From the NCBI GenBank assembly GCA_016936555.1, contig JAFGXR010000001.1:34500-98499 (forward strand): 64,000 nucleotides of DNA, in the 5' to 3' direction. Below the pieces are notes generated by a model. It was not told the origin of the DNA, ran no database searches, and saw only the letters and a list, made by a program, of their open reading frames with translations. This document shows positions 1-7,395 of this stretch, piece after piece. The position numbers were made by a program, and so were the translations under genes. Position 1 is the first letter of the stretch. Each line of letters starts with the position of its first letter. Source of the DNA: Spirochaetales bacterium. GTDB lineage: Bacteria; Spirochaetota; Spirochaetia; DSM-2461.

Positions 1-150
1 ATACGTAGATATTTGAAGTTTCGAAATTTGAAAGATGATATGAAGTTAAGGAAGAAACAGGTAATTTCAAGCATAATTGGAATGGTTCTAGGGATACCTG
101 TGACACTGTTCTTTATTTATGTTGTCTCAGTTCTTATTTTTAATTCTTAA
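1..150 (+). CDS. C-terminal end of a membrane protein (partial, 5' end outside window)
   Basis: Frame 1 is open from the first base to a TAA at 148-150 and gives 49 residues. They start with a basic, polar stretch (RRYLKFRNLKDDMKLRKKQ) followed by a strongly hydrophobic segment of about 28 residues that ends almost at the stop. This is the pattern of a single C-terminal transmembrane helix with a cytoplasmic positive flank. The family cannot be named from so little. Two toxin-antitoxin loci and an RHS scrap lie just downstream, so it may be part of an accessory island, but that is inference. Confidence 0.5.
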   Translation: MRRYLKFRNLKDDMKLRKKQVISSIIGMVLGIPVTLFFIYVVSVLIFNS

Positions 151-793
151 TAATGGATTTGTATATGTTTATATTTTGAGCCCCGATGTTCTCAGAATGT
201 TGGTTCTGGGAATCCAAAGGGTGATCTTAAAAGACCAGCAGGTCCAGCCCTCCGCCGTCGTGGCTTCGGGCTTAGACAAAATTTTCGTTTTAGTCAGCCG
301 GCATCCGTGCCGGCGGTTCGTTCGCTTTCGCTCACCAGAAAACGAAGATTCTGAATCCATCGGAATAAAGCGCGCTTTGCTTGCATTGCACATTGTTCGA
401 GGCTGCGAGTCTCGCCTCTCATCTGCAAGTTGTATAAATGCGGTCAGTTGATTTTGAATTAAGAATCAGCTGACCGTTTTGCGTTTCTGGTTAAAGTGTA
501 TACTGTTACAACGGCGGCGGGATTCTTCGAAACCATCACCTTTTATATCCGCCGACAGATCCGGTCAAAAAACCTCATTCTGAGGATCTTTTACCGGATC
601 AGTCGTTGTTTCAACTGGTATCCAGTCATGTGACCGGATTGAGAAATCCGCTCAACTCTGAGTGGGGAAGTCGCACAGAATCTCGGATATCGGGCGAGCT
701 TGCGAGCGAACAGCCGCTAGGATACCGTCCGCTGATCACATACCCTTGATGTGTGATTATTAAAAAGGAAAAAACCTGTGAGAACAGATGAAA
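151..793. other. Gene-free stretch with several inverted repeats
   Basis: I see no convincing coding region here. Besides the terminator-like hairpin at 441-480, the stretch has a short perfect hairpin at 297-314 (GCCGGCA/TGCCGGC), a 43-bp structure at 558-600 whose outer arms are GATCCGGT and ACCGGATC and which encloses CCTCA/TGAGG, and a near-perfect hairpin at 735-757 (ATCACATA/TGTGTGAT) shortly before the first antitoxin. It resembles degenerate intergenic or island sequence. Confidence 0.4.
441..480 (+). terminator. Terminator-like hairpin
   Basis: Arms CGGTCAGTTGATT (441-453) and AATCAGCTGACCG (464-476) pair over 13 bp with one G-U, around a 10-nt loop, and TTTT follows. It lies about 290 bp after the truncated membrane gene, so it could end that transcript or a lost gene. 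Confidence 0.55.
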
Positions 794-836
794 GAGAGGT
801 ACATTAGTGTTAGAGTATGACAGGAGGATCAGTATG
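794..836 (+). repeat. Shared toxin-antitoxin leader, copy 1
   Basis: This 43-bp segment just before and including the ATG at 834 matches 1618-1660 at about 34 of 43 positions, with the first 13 bases (GAGAGGTACATTA) identical. Both copies contain a possible earlier start (GTG here, ATG there) followed by TTAGAGTAT. It suggests that the 5' ends of the two loci were duplicated or exchanged by recombination. Confidence 0.6.
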
Positions 837-1079
837 TCATCGGAAATGAAAGATTATGAATTGAACGGACGCATAGACAAGAATCATCATCTGGTGATCG
901 AGGAGAAAGACATTCCTCTTGATCCTCAGGATGTGACAATCATTGTACGCCCGAAAAGCGCCGAAGACAGAAAAGCCCGTTTCGAAAGACTCAAGGCACT
1001 TCAGGGTTCATTGAAAGATTGGGGTGTCGATGGAGTCGAGTATCAGAGAGAACTGCGGAAAGAATGGGATAACAGATGA
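834..1079 (+). CDS. Antitoxin of a VapBC-type module
   Basis: The product is an 81-residue acidic/basic protein that would bind and neutralise the PIN toxin encoded next and probably repress its own promoter. The N-terminus (MKDYELNGRIDKNHHLVIEE) has the 'IEL-G-ID-NxxL' pattern common in small antitoxins of PIN and MazF systems, and the C-terminal half is charged and probably wraps the toxin. I chose ATG 834 because AGGAGG lies six bases upstream. A GTG at 807 behind GAGAGG would add nine residues (MLEYDRRIS) and is conserved in the second locus. The stop overlaps the toxin start by 4 bp (ATGA), as usual for translationally coupled pairs. Confidence 0.7.
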   Translation: MSSEMKDYELNGRIDKNHHLVIEEKDIPLDPQDVTIIVRPKSAEDRKARFERLKALQGSLKDWGVDGVEYQRELRKEWDNR

Positions 1080-1453
1080 GATACCTGTTGGACACCAACG
1101 CCGTAGTGTACTGTCTGGAAGGCGTTTTCCCTCTCTTTGAAAAGATATCCTTTGAAGATGAATTGTTTCTCTCCTTTATTTCCCGGATAGAACTGTATTG
1201 CGGCAAGAACAATGAAGATCAGGAGTTTTCGATTCGCCGGTTTGTCAGTGACCTGGTTGAGTTTGAAACAGACGGCGACATTACCGAGCGGACTATCTTT
1301 GTCCGGAAAAAGTATGGGCTGAAAATTCCCGATGCGATTATTGTTGCTACCGCTATCGAGAAAGGTTTAACTCTGGTAACAGCTGACAAGGAAATTCTGA
1401 AAAAGGTAAAAGATATTGAGATCATTGATCCTCTGGAATGGTCAAAGGCTTGA
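1076..1453 (+). CDS. vapC: PIN-domain toxin ribonuclease (VapC-like)
   Basis: The 125-residue protein is a complete PIN domain. VapC toxins are Mg2+-dependent RNases that cut tRNA or rRNA when released from their antitoxin. All four acidic positions expected at the metal site are present: Asp6 in LLDTN, Glu39 in SRIEL, Asp86 in KIPDAIIVATA and Asp104 in LVTADKEI. Length and motif order match the family, so the toxin should be active. It overlaps the antitoxin gene by 4 bp and is followed by an RHS fragment rather than another gene. The RNA target cannot be predicted from sequence. Confidence 0.8.
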   Translation: MRYLLDTNAVVYCLEGVFPLFEKISFEDELFLSFISRIELYCGKNNEDQEFSIRRFVSDLVEFETDGDITERTIFVRKKYGLKIPDAIIVATAIEKGLTLVTADKEILKKVKDIEIIDPLEWSKA

Positions 1454-1484
1454 GATAACTGTTGTTTTTGAATCCTGTACGTGA

Positions 1485-1604
1485 ATCCGAACAGATGATT
1501 TTCTCGAAATGTCTAACTCCATGGGAGCAAAGGCTTTCGGGGGCGTAGGTCTCTATTACTTCAATGCACGGTGGTATGATCCGCAGCAGGTGTATTATAT
1601 TTGA
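1485..1604 (+). pseudogene. Fragment of an RHS-repeat core protein
   Basis: A short open stretch ends at TGA 1602-1604 and encodes GVGLYYFNARWYDPQQ near its end. This is the signature of the RHS-repeat-associated core ('GLYYYNARYYDP'), which precedes the variable toxic tip in RHS/YD proteins. There is no upstream RHS body, no start with a ribosome site and a stop only seven codons after the motif. I therefore read it as a scrap left by recombination at an RHS locus. The TA locus starting at 1618 lies directly after it. Confidence 0.6.
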
Positions 1605-1617
1605 GGTTTCTTCAAAT

Positions 1618-1660
1618 GAGAGGTACATTAATGTTAGAGTATTCTAGAGGTTGCAGTATG
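1618..1660 (+). repeat. Shared toxin-antitoxin leader, copy 2
   Basis: Second copy of the 43-bp segment at 794-836, ending in the ATG at 1658. Differences cluster in the ribosome-binding region: AGGAGG in copy 1 is replaced by AGAGG here. Confidence 0.6.
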
Positions 1661-1915
1661 GCAGTAGAAGTGAAAAAGATAGAATTAACAGGTCATGTCG
1701 ACAGGAACGGTCATTTGAAGCTGGAAGCTGATGTTCCATTTAAACAGGGCGATGTAAAGGTTTTACCTGCAACGGGATCTGAAGTAGTCGAAGATGAAGA
1801 TATCTCGACTATGGATATCCTGAGAACCGCTCAGGCCGGAGGGGCTTTTGATTTTTTGAATGACCCGGAAGAAGATATTTACACTTTGGAAGACGGAGTT
1901 CCATTTAATGATTAA
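1658..1915 (+). CDS. Antitoxin of a second, broken toxin-antitoxin module
   Basis: The product is an 85-residue protein whose N-terminus (MAVEVKKIELTGHVDRNGHL) is similar to the antitoxin at 834-1079 and has the same small-antitoxin pattern, while the C-terminal half is different and very acidic. In-frame starts also exist at 1631 (ATG, MLEYSRGCS extension) and 1601 (TTG). I prefer 1658 because the family usually begins just before the 'IEL-G' strand. The stop overlaps by 8 bp a reading frame that starts like a PemK/MazF toxin but ends after 37 codons. The antitoxin may persist as an orphan that still binds DNA. Confidence 0.6.
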   Translation: MAVEVKKIELTGHVDRNGHLKLEADVPFKQGDVKVLPATGSEVVEDEDISTMDILRTAQAGGAFDFLNDPEEDIYTLEDGVPFND

Positions 1916-2021
1916 AGGAAAAATTGTTCTGGCGCCGTTTCCTTTTACCGACTTAACATCGAGTAAAGTAAGACCTGTCTTATGCCTGTCCGAGCACATC
2001 GGTTCACATAAGTATATTTAG
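1908..2021 (+). pseudogene. Truncated PemK/MazF-like toxin
   Basis: From the ATG at 1908, overlapping the antitoxin stop, the frame reads MIKGKIVLAPFPFTDL, then TSSKVRPVLCLSE, and ends at TAG 2019-2021 after 37 residues. The opening matches the first strands of MazF/PemK/Kid endoribonucleases ('GxIVLVxFPFTDxxxxKxRPxLVLS'), which are normally about 105-120 residues long. Roughly two thirds of the fold is missing, and no continuation is evident in the next 150 bases. The toxin should be inactive. Confidence 0.65.
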
Positions 2022-2153
2022 ATCGCCGTCAATGGCCATTTCAAAGTATTCCCGAAAACCCGGATCATTCTCCAGCCGGAAGTTGAATTCTCCGGATTTC
2101 AAATATTCGATTGCCCCGGACCAGGGAAGCTGAAAAAAAAATCCATAATTCAA
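2004..2153 (-). pseudogene. Unidentified short coding remnant
   Basis: On the minus strand a frame that could start at TTG 2153 encodes 49 residues with natural-looking composition (QLPWSGAIEYLKSGEFNF, then LENDPGFREYFEMAIDGD) and stops inside the end of the truncated toxin gene. The frame is open a little further upstream to a TAA near 2188. I do not recognise the family. It could be the tail of a gene whose 5' end was lost, or a small protein. Its position next to an RHS scrap makes an immunity-type gene possible, but nothing in the residues proves this. Confidence 0.3.
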
Positions 2154-2226
2154 TCCGCAAATAATTTCACTTAACCAACTTTAAAAACGGTCGAAAATTA
2201 AAAAGAGTAAACATCCTGGAGGATTT

Positions 2227-3621
2227 ATGACCTCAACGATAAACGCTCTTATGCAGTCCGGCCCGCCGGAACAGAAGAGCCGGATTACAAAAACGGAAAG
2301 CCCTTCCCGGCAGGACGGCTCCGATAACCGCTTTAAAGACTCTCTCGAAAAAGCCATGAACGGCAATGAAGAGAAAGAAGCGGCAAAAAGCGGCGAAAAA
2401 TCAGAAGCGACTGCGGTTGCTGACAAAAAAGAAGTCAGCGATGTAAAGAAGAAATCTGAATCAGCAGACGGTGAAAAGAAACTCTCATCTGAAAAAACTC
2501 TCAATTTCCCCCGGGGAGATAAAAAACCGGTTTTGAAGATCAAGGGAGAAAAGTCCGGCGAAGAAGATTCTGAAGATGTTTCAAATGAGTCGGTTTCTCA
2601 GCTTATTGATAATGAATCAATAAAAAAGAGGCTTTCAACTGCCAGAGCAAATGATTCAGAAAACTCCCGGCGAATAGTAAAAAAAGATGAAAAGCCTTCA
2701 GGCGGGGCAGTAAAAGACCGGAGTCCCGAACAGATTGTCTCCGGGAATCCTCTGGAAACAGAACATGTTGTTGATGATAAATTGAAATCCCTGATGCCTG
2801 AAAAGGAACGGAAGATTTCTGATTCCGAAGAAAAAGGTGCGGAAAGCGTAATAATCCCCTTCCCGAAAGCAGGCGATAGTAAAACGGCGGAAATGGCATC
2901 TGCTCAGAATCAGGCATCTGAAAAATTTGTCAGTACGGCAAAAGAGCCGGCTTCCAGGCTGAAGAAAGGCAAGGATGAGCCGGTCCTGACCGTTATCGAT
3001 ACCCGATCCAAAGGAGCGGAGAACCGGGAGACGGCCCAGGGGCTCACAAAAGCATCAGCCTCAGTGGAAACGACGGACCAAACCTCGAAGGAATCGAACC
3101 AGATCGTTCTCGGGGAACAGGCTGCCGATAAAGCTTCCGGAGAGGAAACCAGATCATTTCAGAGCCGCTTTACTGAAAACCGGGAAGTCGTGCTGGCCCG
3201 GGAATTGCGGGAATCGGGCAATGAGCAGATTGTCAGAAAAGCTTCGTTTATTCTCAAGGACAGCAACCAGGGTGAGATCAGACTCATCCTCAAACCCGAG
3301 GCTCTGGGGCAGGTCAAAATTCATCTCGATATGAATGAAAACAATTTAGTCGGAAAAATTATTGTCGAGAATCATAGGGTGGGACAGATCTTCGAAAACA
3401 ATCTGAGCAATCTGTCCAAAGCCTTTGAGGAAGCCGGAATCAGCAGTTCATCCATTGAAGTGACAGTGGGAGACGGCAACGGCCGGAACGGGGGAAACCA
3501 AGCCTCGCGGGAAGATCAGCCCTTCTTCAGCGAAAGACTTAAAACCCTTGATAAGGCTGTTCCCTCGGTAGAACGGATGGCTTCCGGTCTGGGAACACAG
3601 CATATCAATCTGGTCATATAA
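2227..3621 (+). CDS. fliK: Flagellar hook-length control protein FliK
   Basis: FliK measures hook length during assembly and switches the flagellar export gate from hook to filament substrates. The 464-residue product has a long, low-complexity, Lys/Glu/Ser-rich first part (about residues 1-330) that is probably extended, and a compact C-terminal hook-length domain (about 335-430) containing LILKPEALGQVKIHLDMN and NLSKAFEEAGI, the conserved core of the Flg_hook domain. GGAGG lies seven bases before the ATG. It starts the motility locus, 16 bp before flgD. The variable N-terminal part is usual for FliK, so identification rests on the C-terminal domain and position. Confidence 0.88.
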   Translation: MTSTINALMQSGPPEQKSRITKTESPSRQDGSDNRFKDSLEKAMNGNEEKEAAKSGEKSEATAVADKKEVSDVKKKSESADGEKKLSSEKTLNFPRGDKKPVLKIKGEKSGEEDSEDVSNESVSQLIDNESIKKRLSTARANDSENSRRIVKKDEKPSGGAVKDRSPEQIVSGNPLETEHVVDDKLKSLMPEKERKISDSEEKGAESVIIPFPKAGDSKTAEMASAQNQASEKFVSTAKEPASRLKKGKDEPVLTVIDTRSKGAENRETAQGLTKASASVETTDQTSKESNQIVLGEQAADKASGEETRSFQSRFTENREVVLARELRESGNEQIVRKASFILKDSNQGEIRLILKPEALGQVKIHLDMNENNLVGKIIVENHRVGQIFENNLSNLSKAFEEAGISSSSIEVTVGDGNGRNGGNQASREDQPFFSERLKTLDKAVPSVERMASGLGTQHINLVI

Positions 3622-3637
3622 GGAATAAGGAGATTTC

Positions 3638-4072
3638 ATGGATTTTTCAACATTGATGTCATCTACAGATCAATCCAAAGTGTCAATGCAGGTTGACGCC
3701 TTCAATAAAACCATTAATGCGGGGAGAGTCCGCAAGGACGGTCTCGATAAGGATGATTTTCTGAAAATCCTCATCTCCCAGCTCTCCAACCAGGATCCGA
3801 CCAAACCGATGGAAGATAAGGAATTCATTGCCCAGATGGCCCAGTTCTCCTCTCTGGAGCAGATGACCAATATGAGCAGCGAGTTCGCCAAAGTGGCTGA
3901 CAGAATCCAGTCCTCCCAGGCTCTGGGCATGCTCGGGCGGACAGTGGAAATCGCCCAGGGCGATAACCTTGTCAGTGGAAAAGTCGAGGCTGTAACAGGC
4001 GGTGAATACCCCAACATCCTCGTTGACGGAAAATATTACGGACTGGAAAGTGTTTCCAGGATCAGAGAATAA
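3638..4072 (+). CDS. flgD: Flagellar hook capping protein FlgD
   Basis: FlgD caps the growing hook and lets FlgE subunits fold at the tip. The 144-residue protein carries the family core LDKDDFLKILISQLSNQDP followed by KPMEDKEFIAQMAQFSSLEQM, and a short C-terminal part with the VSGKVEAVTGG region. It is shorter than enteric FlgD (about 230 residues), so the Tudor/Fn3-like half is reduced. AAGGAG precedes the ATG. It lies between fliK and flgE, the conserved order. Confidence 0.93.
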   Translation: MDFSTLMSSTDQSKVSMQVDAFNKTINAGRVRKDGLDKDDFLKILISQLSNQDPTKPMEDKEFIAQMAQFSSLEQMTNMSSEFAKVADRIQSSQALGMLGRTVEIAQGDNLVSGKVEAVTGGEYPNILVDGKYYGLESVSRIRE

Positions 4073-4088
4073 GAGGAGATTGTAAGTT

Positions 4089-5477
4089 ATGATGCGATCA
4101 CTATACTCCGGTGTTTCCGGACTGCAGAATCATCAGGTGAGAATGGATGTTATCGGTAACAACATCTCCAATGTCAATACAATCGGTTTTAAAAAGGGAC
4201 GTGTCAATTTTCAGGACATGATCTCCCAGAGCATGGGCGGAGCCGCCAAGCCGACGGAGGAGCTGGGAGGGGTTAACCCCAAGCAGATCGGTCTCGGTAT
4301 GGCCGTGGCCTCCATCGACACGATCCACACCCAGGGATCCCTTCAGACGACCGGTAAGACCGATGACGTGGCTGTCCAGGGCAACGGATTCTTCATTATG
4401 CGGTCCGGTGCGAAAGAGTTCTATACCAGAGCCGGTGCTTTCGGGCTCGATCAGGATGGAATGCTCGTCAATCCCGCGAACGGAATGCTCGTTCAGGGCT
4501 GGTCCGCCGAAGTCGTCGACGGACAGAGATTTATCAATACGGCCGCCGATCCGGGAGATCTCTATATACCCATAGGCGGGAAAGACCCCGCTTCCGCCAC
4601 CACGGAAGTGGAGTTCGCCTGCAACCTCGACAAGAGGATGCCCGAAGTTGCTGAAGGAGCCGGCGCCGCGGAAACCCGCGAGGGGACCTGGTCCATAGAC
4701 AAGGATCTTTACGACACATTCGGAAATGTACACAAACTGAATATCAGTTTCACGAAAGTTCCTGGAGTGGCCAATCAGTGGGAAGCGACTGTTACAGTGG
4801 ACGGCGACGCGGAAGTGGATACCAACACGCTGACAAATATCGGAGCCGAAGGAAATACGACCAATACGTTCCTTCTCAACTTCGATAACCTTGGATCGCT
4901 GGCTTCGGTTGAAGATGCCCAGGGCGATGCCATTACGGAAGGCTCTCTTCTGATTCCCATCGCCTTCGATGTAGCCGATACGACGCCCGACGGAGAAGGG
5001 AACCAGATCAGACAGATATTCAATCTTAATCTCGGTGATGTGGGCAGCTATACGAACTCCATCACCCAGTTCGCCGAGACATCATCCACCAAAGCTTTTA
5101 AACAGGACGGATACGGCATGGGATATCTCGACACGTTCAAGATCGATCAGAGCGGTATCATCACCGGTGTCTATTCAAACGGGACGAACCGCGAACTGGG
5201 ACAGATAGCCCTGGCCTCCTTCGTTAATCCCGGCGGACTGGAAAAAGCAGGTGACACCACATTCGTGGTTTCCAATAACTCGGGCGATCCCAATATCGGA
5301 CCTTCGGGAATCGCAGGGAAAGGGAAGTTTATCGCCGGTGCTCTGGAAATGAGTAACGTCGATCTGGCTGAACAGTTTACCGACATGATCGTCACTCAAA
5401 GAGGTTTCCAGGCCAACAGCAAGACCATCACCACGTCGGACCAGATGCTTCAGGAACTGCTGACTCTGAAACGGTAA
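4089..5477 (+). CDS. flgE: Flagellar hook protein FlgE
   Basis: FlgE polymerises into the hook, the universal joint of the periplasmic flagellum. The 462-residue protein has the N-terminal rod/hook signature ([20 protein letters not shown], then [14 protein letters not shown]) and the C-terminal heptad region ([20 protein letters not shown], ending LLTLKR). Lys165 (in PIGGK) and Cys178 (in EFACN) sit at the positions that in Treponema denticola FlgE form the self-catalysed lysinoalanine cross-link between subunits. AAGAGGAGA lies upstream of the ATG. A 34-bp perfect palindrome follows the stop. Confidence 0.96.
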   Translation: MMRSLYSGVSGLQNHQVRMDVIGNNISNVNTIGFKKGRVNFQDMISQSMGGAAKPTEELGGVNPKQIGLGMAVASIDTIHTQGSLQTTGKTDDVAVQGNGFFIMRSGAKEFYTRAGAFGLDQDGMLVNPANGMLVQGWSAEVVDGQRFINTAADPGDLYIPIGGKDPASATTEVEFACNLDKRMPEVAEGAGAAETREGTWSIDKDLYDTFGNVHKLNISFTKVPGVANQWEATVTVDGDAEVDTNTLTNIGAEGNTTNTFLLNFDNLGSLASVEDAQGDAITEGSLLIPIAFDVADTTPDGEGNQIRQIFNLNLGDVGSYTNSITQFAETSSTKAFKQDGYGMGYLDTFKIDQSGIITGVYSNGTNRELGQIALASFVNPGGLEKAGDTTFVVSNNSGDPNIGPSGIAGKGKFIAGALEMSNVDLAEQFTDMIVTQRGFQANSKTITTSDQMLQELLTLKR

Positions 5478-5490
5478 TAATTGAAATCCC

Positions 5491-5524
5491 GTTATAGGGG
5501 ACACTCGCGAGTGTCCCCTATAAC
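5491..5524. repeat. 34-bp perfect palindrome between flgE and flbD
   Basis: Bases 5491-5507 (GTTATAGGGGACACTCG) are exactly mirrored by the reverse complement at 5508-5524. A second 10-bp palindrome, GTATTAATAC, follows directly at 5525-5534. As RNA the first would form a 15-16-bp hairpin with a tight loop. No T-run follows, so it is not a standard intrinsic terminator. A role in mRNA processing, in stabilising the 3' end of the abundant flgE message, or as a protein-binding site is possible. Confidence 0.75.
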
Positions 5525-5567
5525 GTATTAATACAATGGCTCGATGAGAGATCCATGGAGATGAAAA

Positions 5568-5771
5568 TTGGTAAAAGTTACAATGATGGGGAAATACGGA
5601 AGAGAATTCTATGTAAATCCCCATCAGATAGAGTATATTGAAAACAATCCCGATACCACCATCGTTATGCTGTCGGGGAAGAAGCTGGTAGTCCAGGAGG
5701 AGTATTCCGAAATTTTCGACCGTATAGTCGAATATCGGCGGCTGATCGGCGCATTCAAGAATGAGGAGTAG
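5568..5771 (+). CDS. flbD: FlbD family flagellar protein
   Basis: A 67-residue protein of the small FlbD family found between flgE and motA in spirochaetes, clostridia and other bacteria; its molecular role is not settled. The family core is visible: VKVTMMGKYGREFYVNPHQI, then TIVMLSGKKLVVQE and a C-terminal helix. The start is a TTG with GGAG about ten bases upstream. It gives the expected N-terminus (M-V-K-V-T), whereas the next ATG would remove the first strand. Six bases separate it from motA. Confidence 0.85.
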   Translation: MVKVTMMGKYGREFYVNPHQIEYIENNPDTTIVMLSGKKLVVQEEYSEIFDRIVEYRRLIGAFKNEE

Positions 5772-5777
5772 GTTTTA

Positions 5778-6557
5778 ATGGATATTGCAACAATAGGCGG
5801 TTTTGCGGGGGGTATGATCCTTCTCGTTTTGAGTATCATCGTTGCGGGTAACGCACTCTCTCTCTTCCTCGATGCGGCCTCTTTCCTTATTGTAATCGTC
5901 GGGTCGCTGATGGCTCTGATGGCTGCCAATCCCCTTTCCAGAACTCTCGGAATGATGAAATTCCTCAGCAATGCTTTCAATCTCAAGGTCTACAATAAAG
6001 ATGAATTGATCCGTCAGTTGGTGGCTTTTTCCGAAAGTGCCCGTAAAGAAGGTCTCCTTTCTCTCGATGATGCACTCAATGATGTGGAGGACGAGTTTAT
6101 GAAAGGCGGAATGCGGCTTGTCGTAGACGGAACAGACCCTGATGTCATCAAAAAAGTACTGTACACCAATCTCAATCAGATAGAAGCAAGGCACCAGAAG
6201 GGGATCGATTTTGTCGGCGGCTGGGGAACTCTCGCTCCGGCGTTCGGGATGATCGGAACCCTGCTCGGACTGATCGGTATGATGGCAAACCTGGAAGATA
6301 CGGCTTCGGTAGGTCCGAACATGGCTGTCGCCCTGATTACCACTCTCTATGGTTCTCTTTTTGCCAACCTCTTTCTCGCGCCTCTCAAAATGAAACTGGA
6401 AGACAGAAACGCCGATGAAATGCTCGTAAAGGAGATCATGATCGAGGGGATTCTCTCCATCCAGTCCGGTGACAATCCGAGGATTCTCGAACAGAAACTC
6501 TATACCTTCCTGCCGCCTTCAGAGCGGCCCTCCGGCGGCGGCGGCGGAGATGAGTAG
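5778..6557 (+). CDS. motA: Flagellar motor stator protein MotA
   Basis: MotA forms, with MotB, the ion-conducting stator complex that drives the flagellar rotor. The 259-residue protein has two N-terminal membrane segments (about 5-50), a cytoplasmic charged loop, and the pair of C-terminal helices with the family signature GWGTLAPAFGMIGTLLGLIGM and then PNMAVALITTLYGSLFANL. It ends in a Gly-rich tail. GGAG lies upstream of the ATG. motB follows after 11 bp, as expected for a stoichiometric pair. Confidence 0.95.
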   Translation: MDIATIGGFAGGMILLVLSIIVAGNALSLFLDAASFLIVIVGSLMALMAANPLSRTLGMMKFLSNAFNLKVYNKDELIRQLVAFSESARKEGLLSLDDALNDVEDEFMKGGMRLVVDGTDPDVIKKVLYTNLNQIEARHQKGIDFVGGWGTLAPAFGMIGTLLGLIGMMANLEDTASVGPNMAVALITTLYGSLFANLFLAPLKMKLEDRNADEMLVKEIMIEGILSIQSGDNPRILEQKLYTFLPPSERPSGGGGGDE

Positions 6558-6568
6558 AGGAGCAGCCT

Positions 6569-7300
6569 ATGGCAGATGAACAGCAGAAATGCCCGAAATG
6601 TGAAGAAGGCGCACCGGAGTGGATGACCACCTACGGGGATATGGTTACTCTGCTTCTGTGTTTTTTCGTAATACTCATGAACCCCGAAGCCATAGACGGG
6701 CACCGTCTGGATATGATCATGCAGTCCTTTAACGGTCTCGGAGTGCTTCAGGGCGGTAATACCCTGTCGGTCGGAGAATTGACCGAATTGGGTAACAATA
6801 TATTATCCATGCCCTCTCAGAGCAGAGGGACGGGACTGGACAAAGCGAGACAGAGCGCCGTTTCCATGTTCAAGCCCGAAATCAAGAGTGAAAAAGTTAA
6901 AATCACCGAAGATGAAAGGGGGTTAATCATATCGCTTGCCGGCGATATGTTATTCAGGCCCGCGTCAGCTGAAGTGAATATCGAAGAGTCAAGGGTCATC
7001 CTGCAAAAGCTGGCGCGGATACTCAGCAATCCCGAGCTTTCGGACAGGTCTTTCAAGGTGGAGGGCCATGCTGATGAGGGTCCGACCGATCCGGACGGGC
7101 CTTTCCCTACAAACTGGGAGCTTTCGACGGCCCGATCGGCCAGCGTTCTCCACTATCTGGTGGATTTCGGGGCCGATGAGCGGCAGTTTCAGATCAGCGG
7201 CTTTTCCTCCATGAGGCCTGTGGCGCCTAATGATTCGGAGGAGGGGAGAGCTTTCAACCGCAGGGTCGATGTTGTCATTCTTTCGGAAGGGCATCTCTGA
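6569..7300 (+). CDS. motB: Flagellar motor stator protein MotB
   Basis: MotB anchors the stator to peptidoglycan and carries the ion-binding aspartate. The 243-residue protein has a short cytoplasmic N-terminus with CPKC, one membrane helix starting YGDMVTLLLCFFVIL in which Asp24 is the expected ion-carrying residue, a plug/linker region, and a C-terminal OmpA-like peptidoglycan-binding domain (VEGHADEGPTD, then NWELSTARSASVLHYLV and FNRRVDVVI). All elements of the family are present. It is the last gene before fliL. Confidence 0.95.
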   Translation: MADEQQKCPKCEEGAPEWMTTYGDMVTLLLCFFVILMNPEAIDGHRLDMIMQSFNGLGVLQGGNTLSVGELTELGNNILSMPSQSRGTGLDKARQSAVSMFKPEIKSEKVKITEDERGLIISLAGDMLFRPASAEVNIEESRVILQKLARILSNPELSDRSFKVEGHADEGPTDPDGPFPTNWELSTARSASVLHYLVDFGADERQFQISGFSSMRPVAPNDSEEGRAFNRRVDVVILSEGHL

Positions 7301-7395
7301 TACCGGAACCGTGAACACTTTAAAATTAGATATATTTGCATATTTGGTGCAATTCTGGTACTATTACAGTAGATAACTGGGGAAACAGGGGAATT

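Noticed and set aside
119..451. 110-residue plus-strand frame near the left edge
   Set aside because: It overlaps the end of the clear partial membrane gene in another frame, has no ribosome site and ends inside the terminator-like hairpin.
2160..2226. Sigma-28 promoter before fliK
   Set aside because: The A/T-rich stretch has TAAA but no acceptable GCCGATAA partner at the right spacing.
4101..4733. 210-residue minus-strand frame
   Set aside because: It is antisense to flgE, and its composition follows from the codon pattern of that gene.
5491..5534. Palindrome as intrinsic terminator after flgE
   Set aside because: No T-run follows on either strand, and termination here would cut off motA, motB and the export genes.
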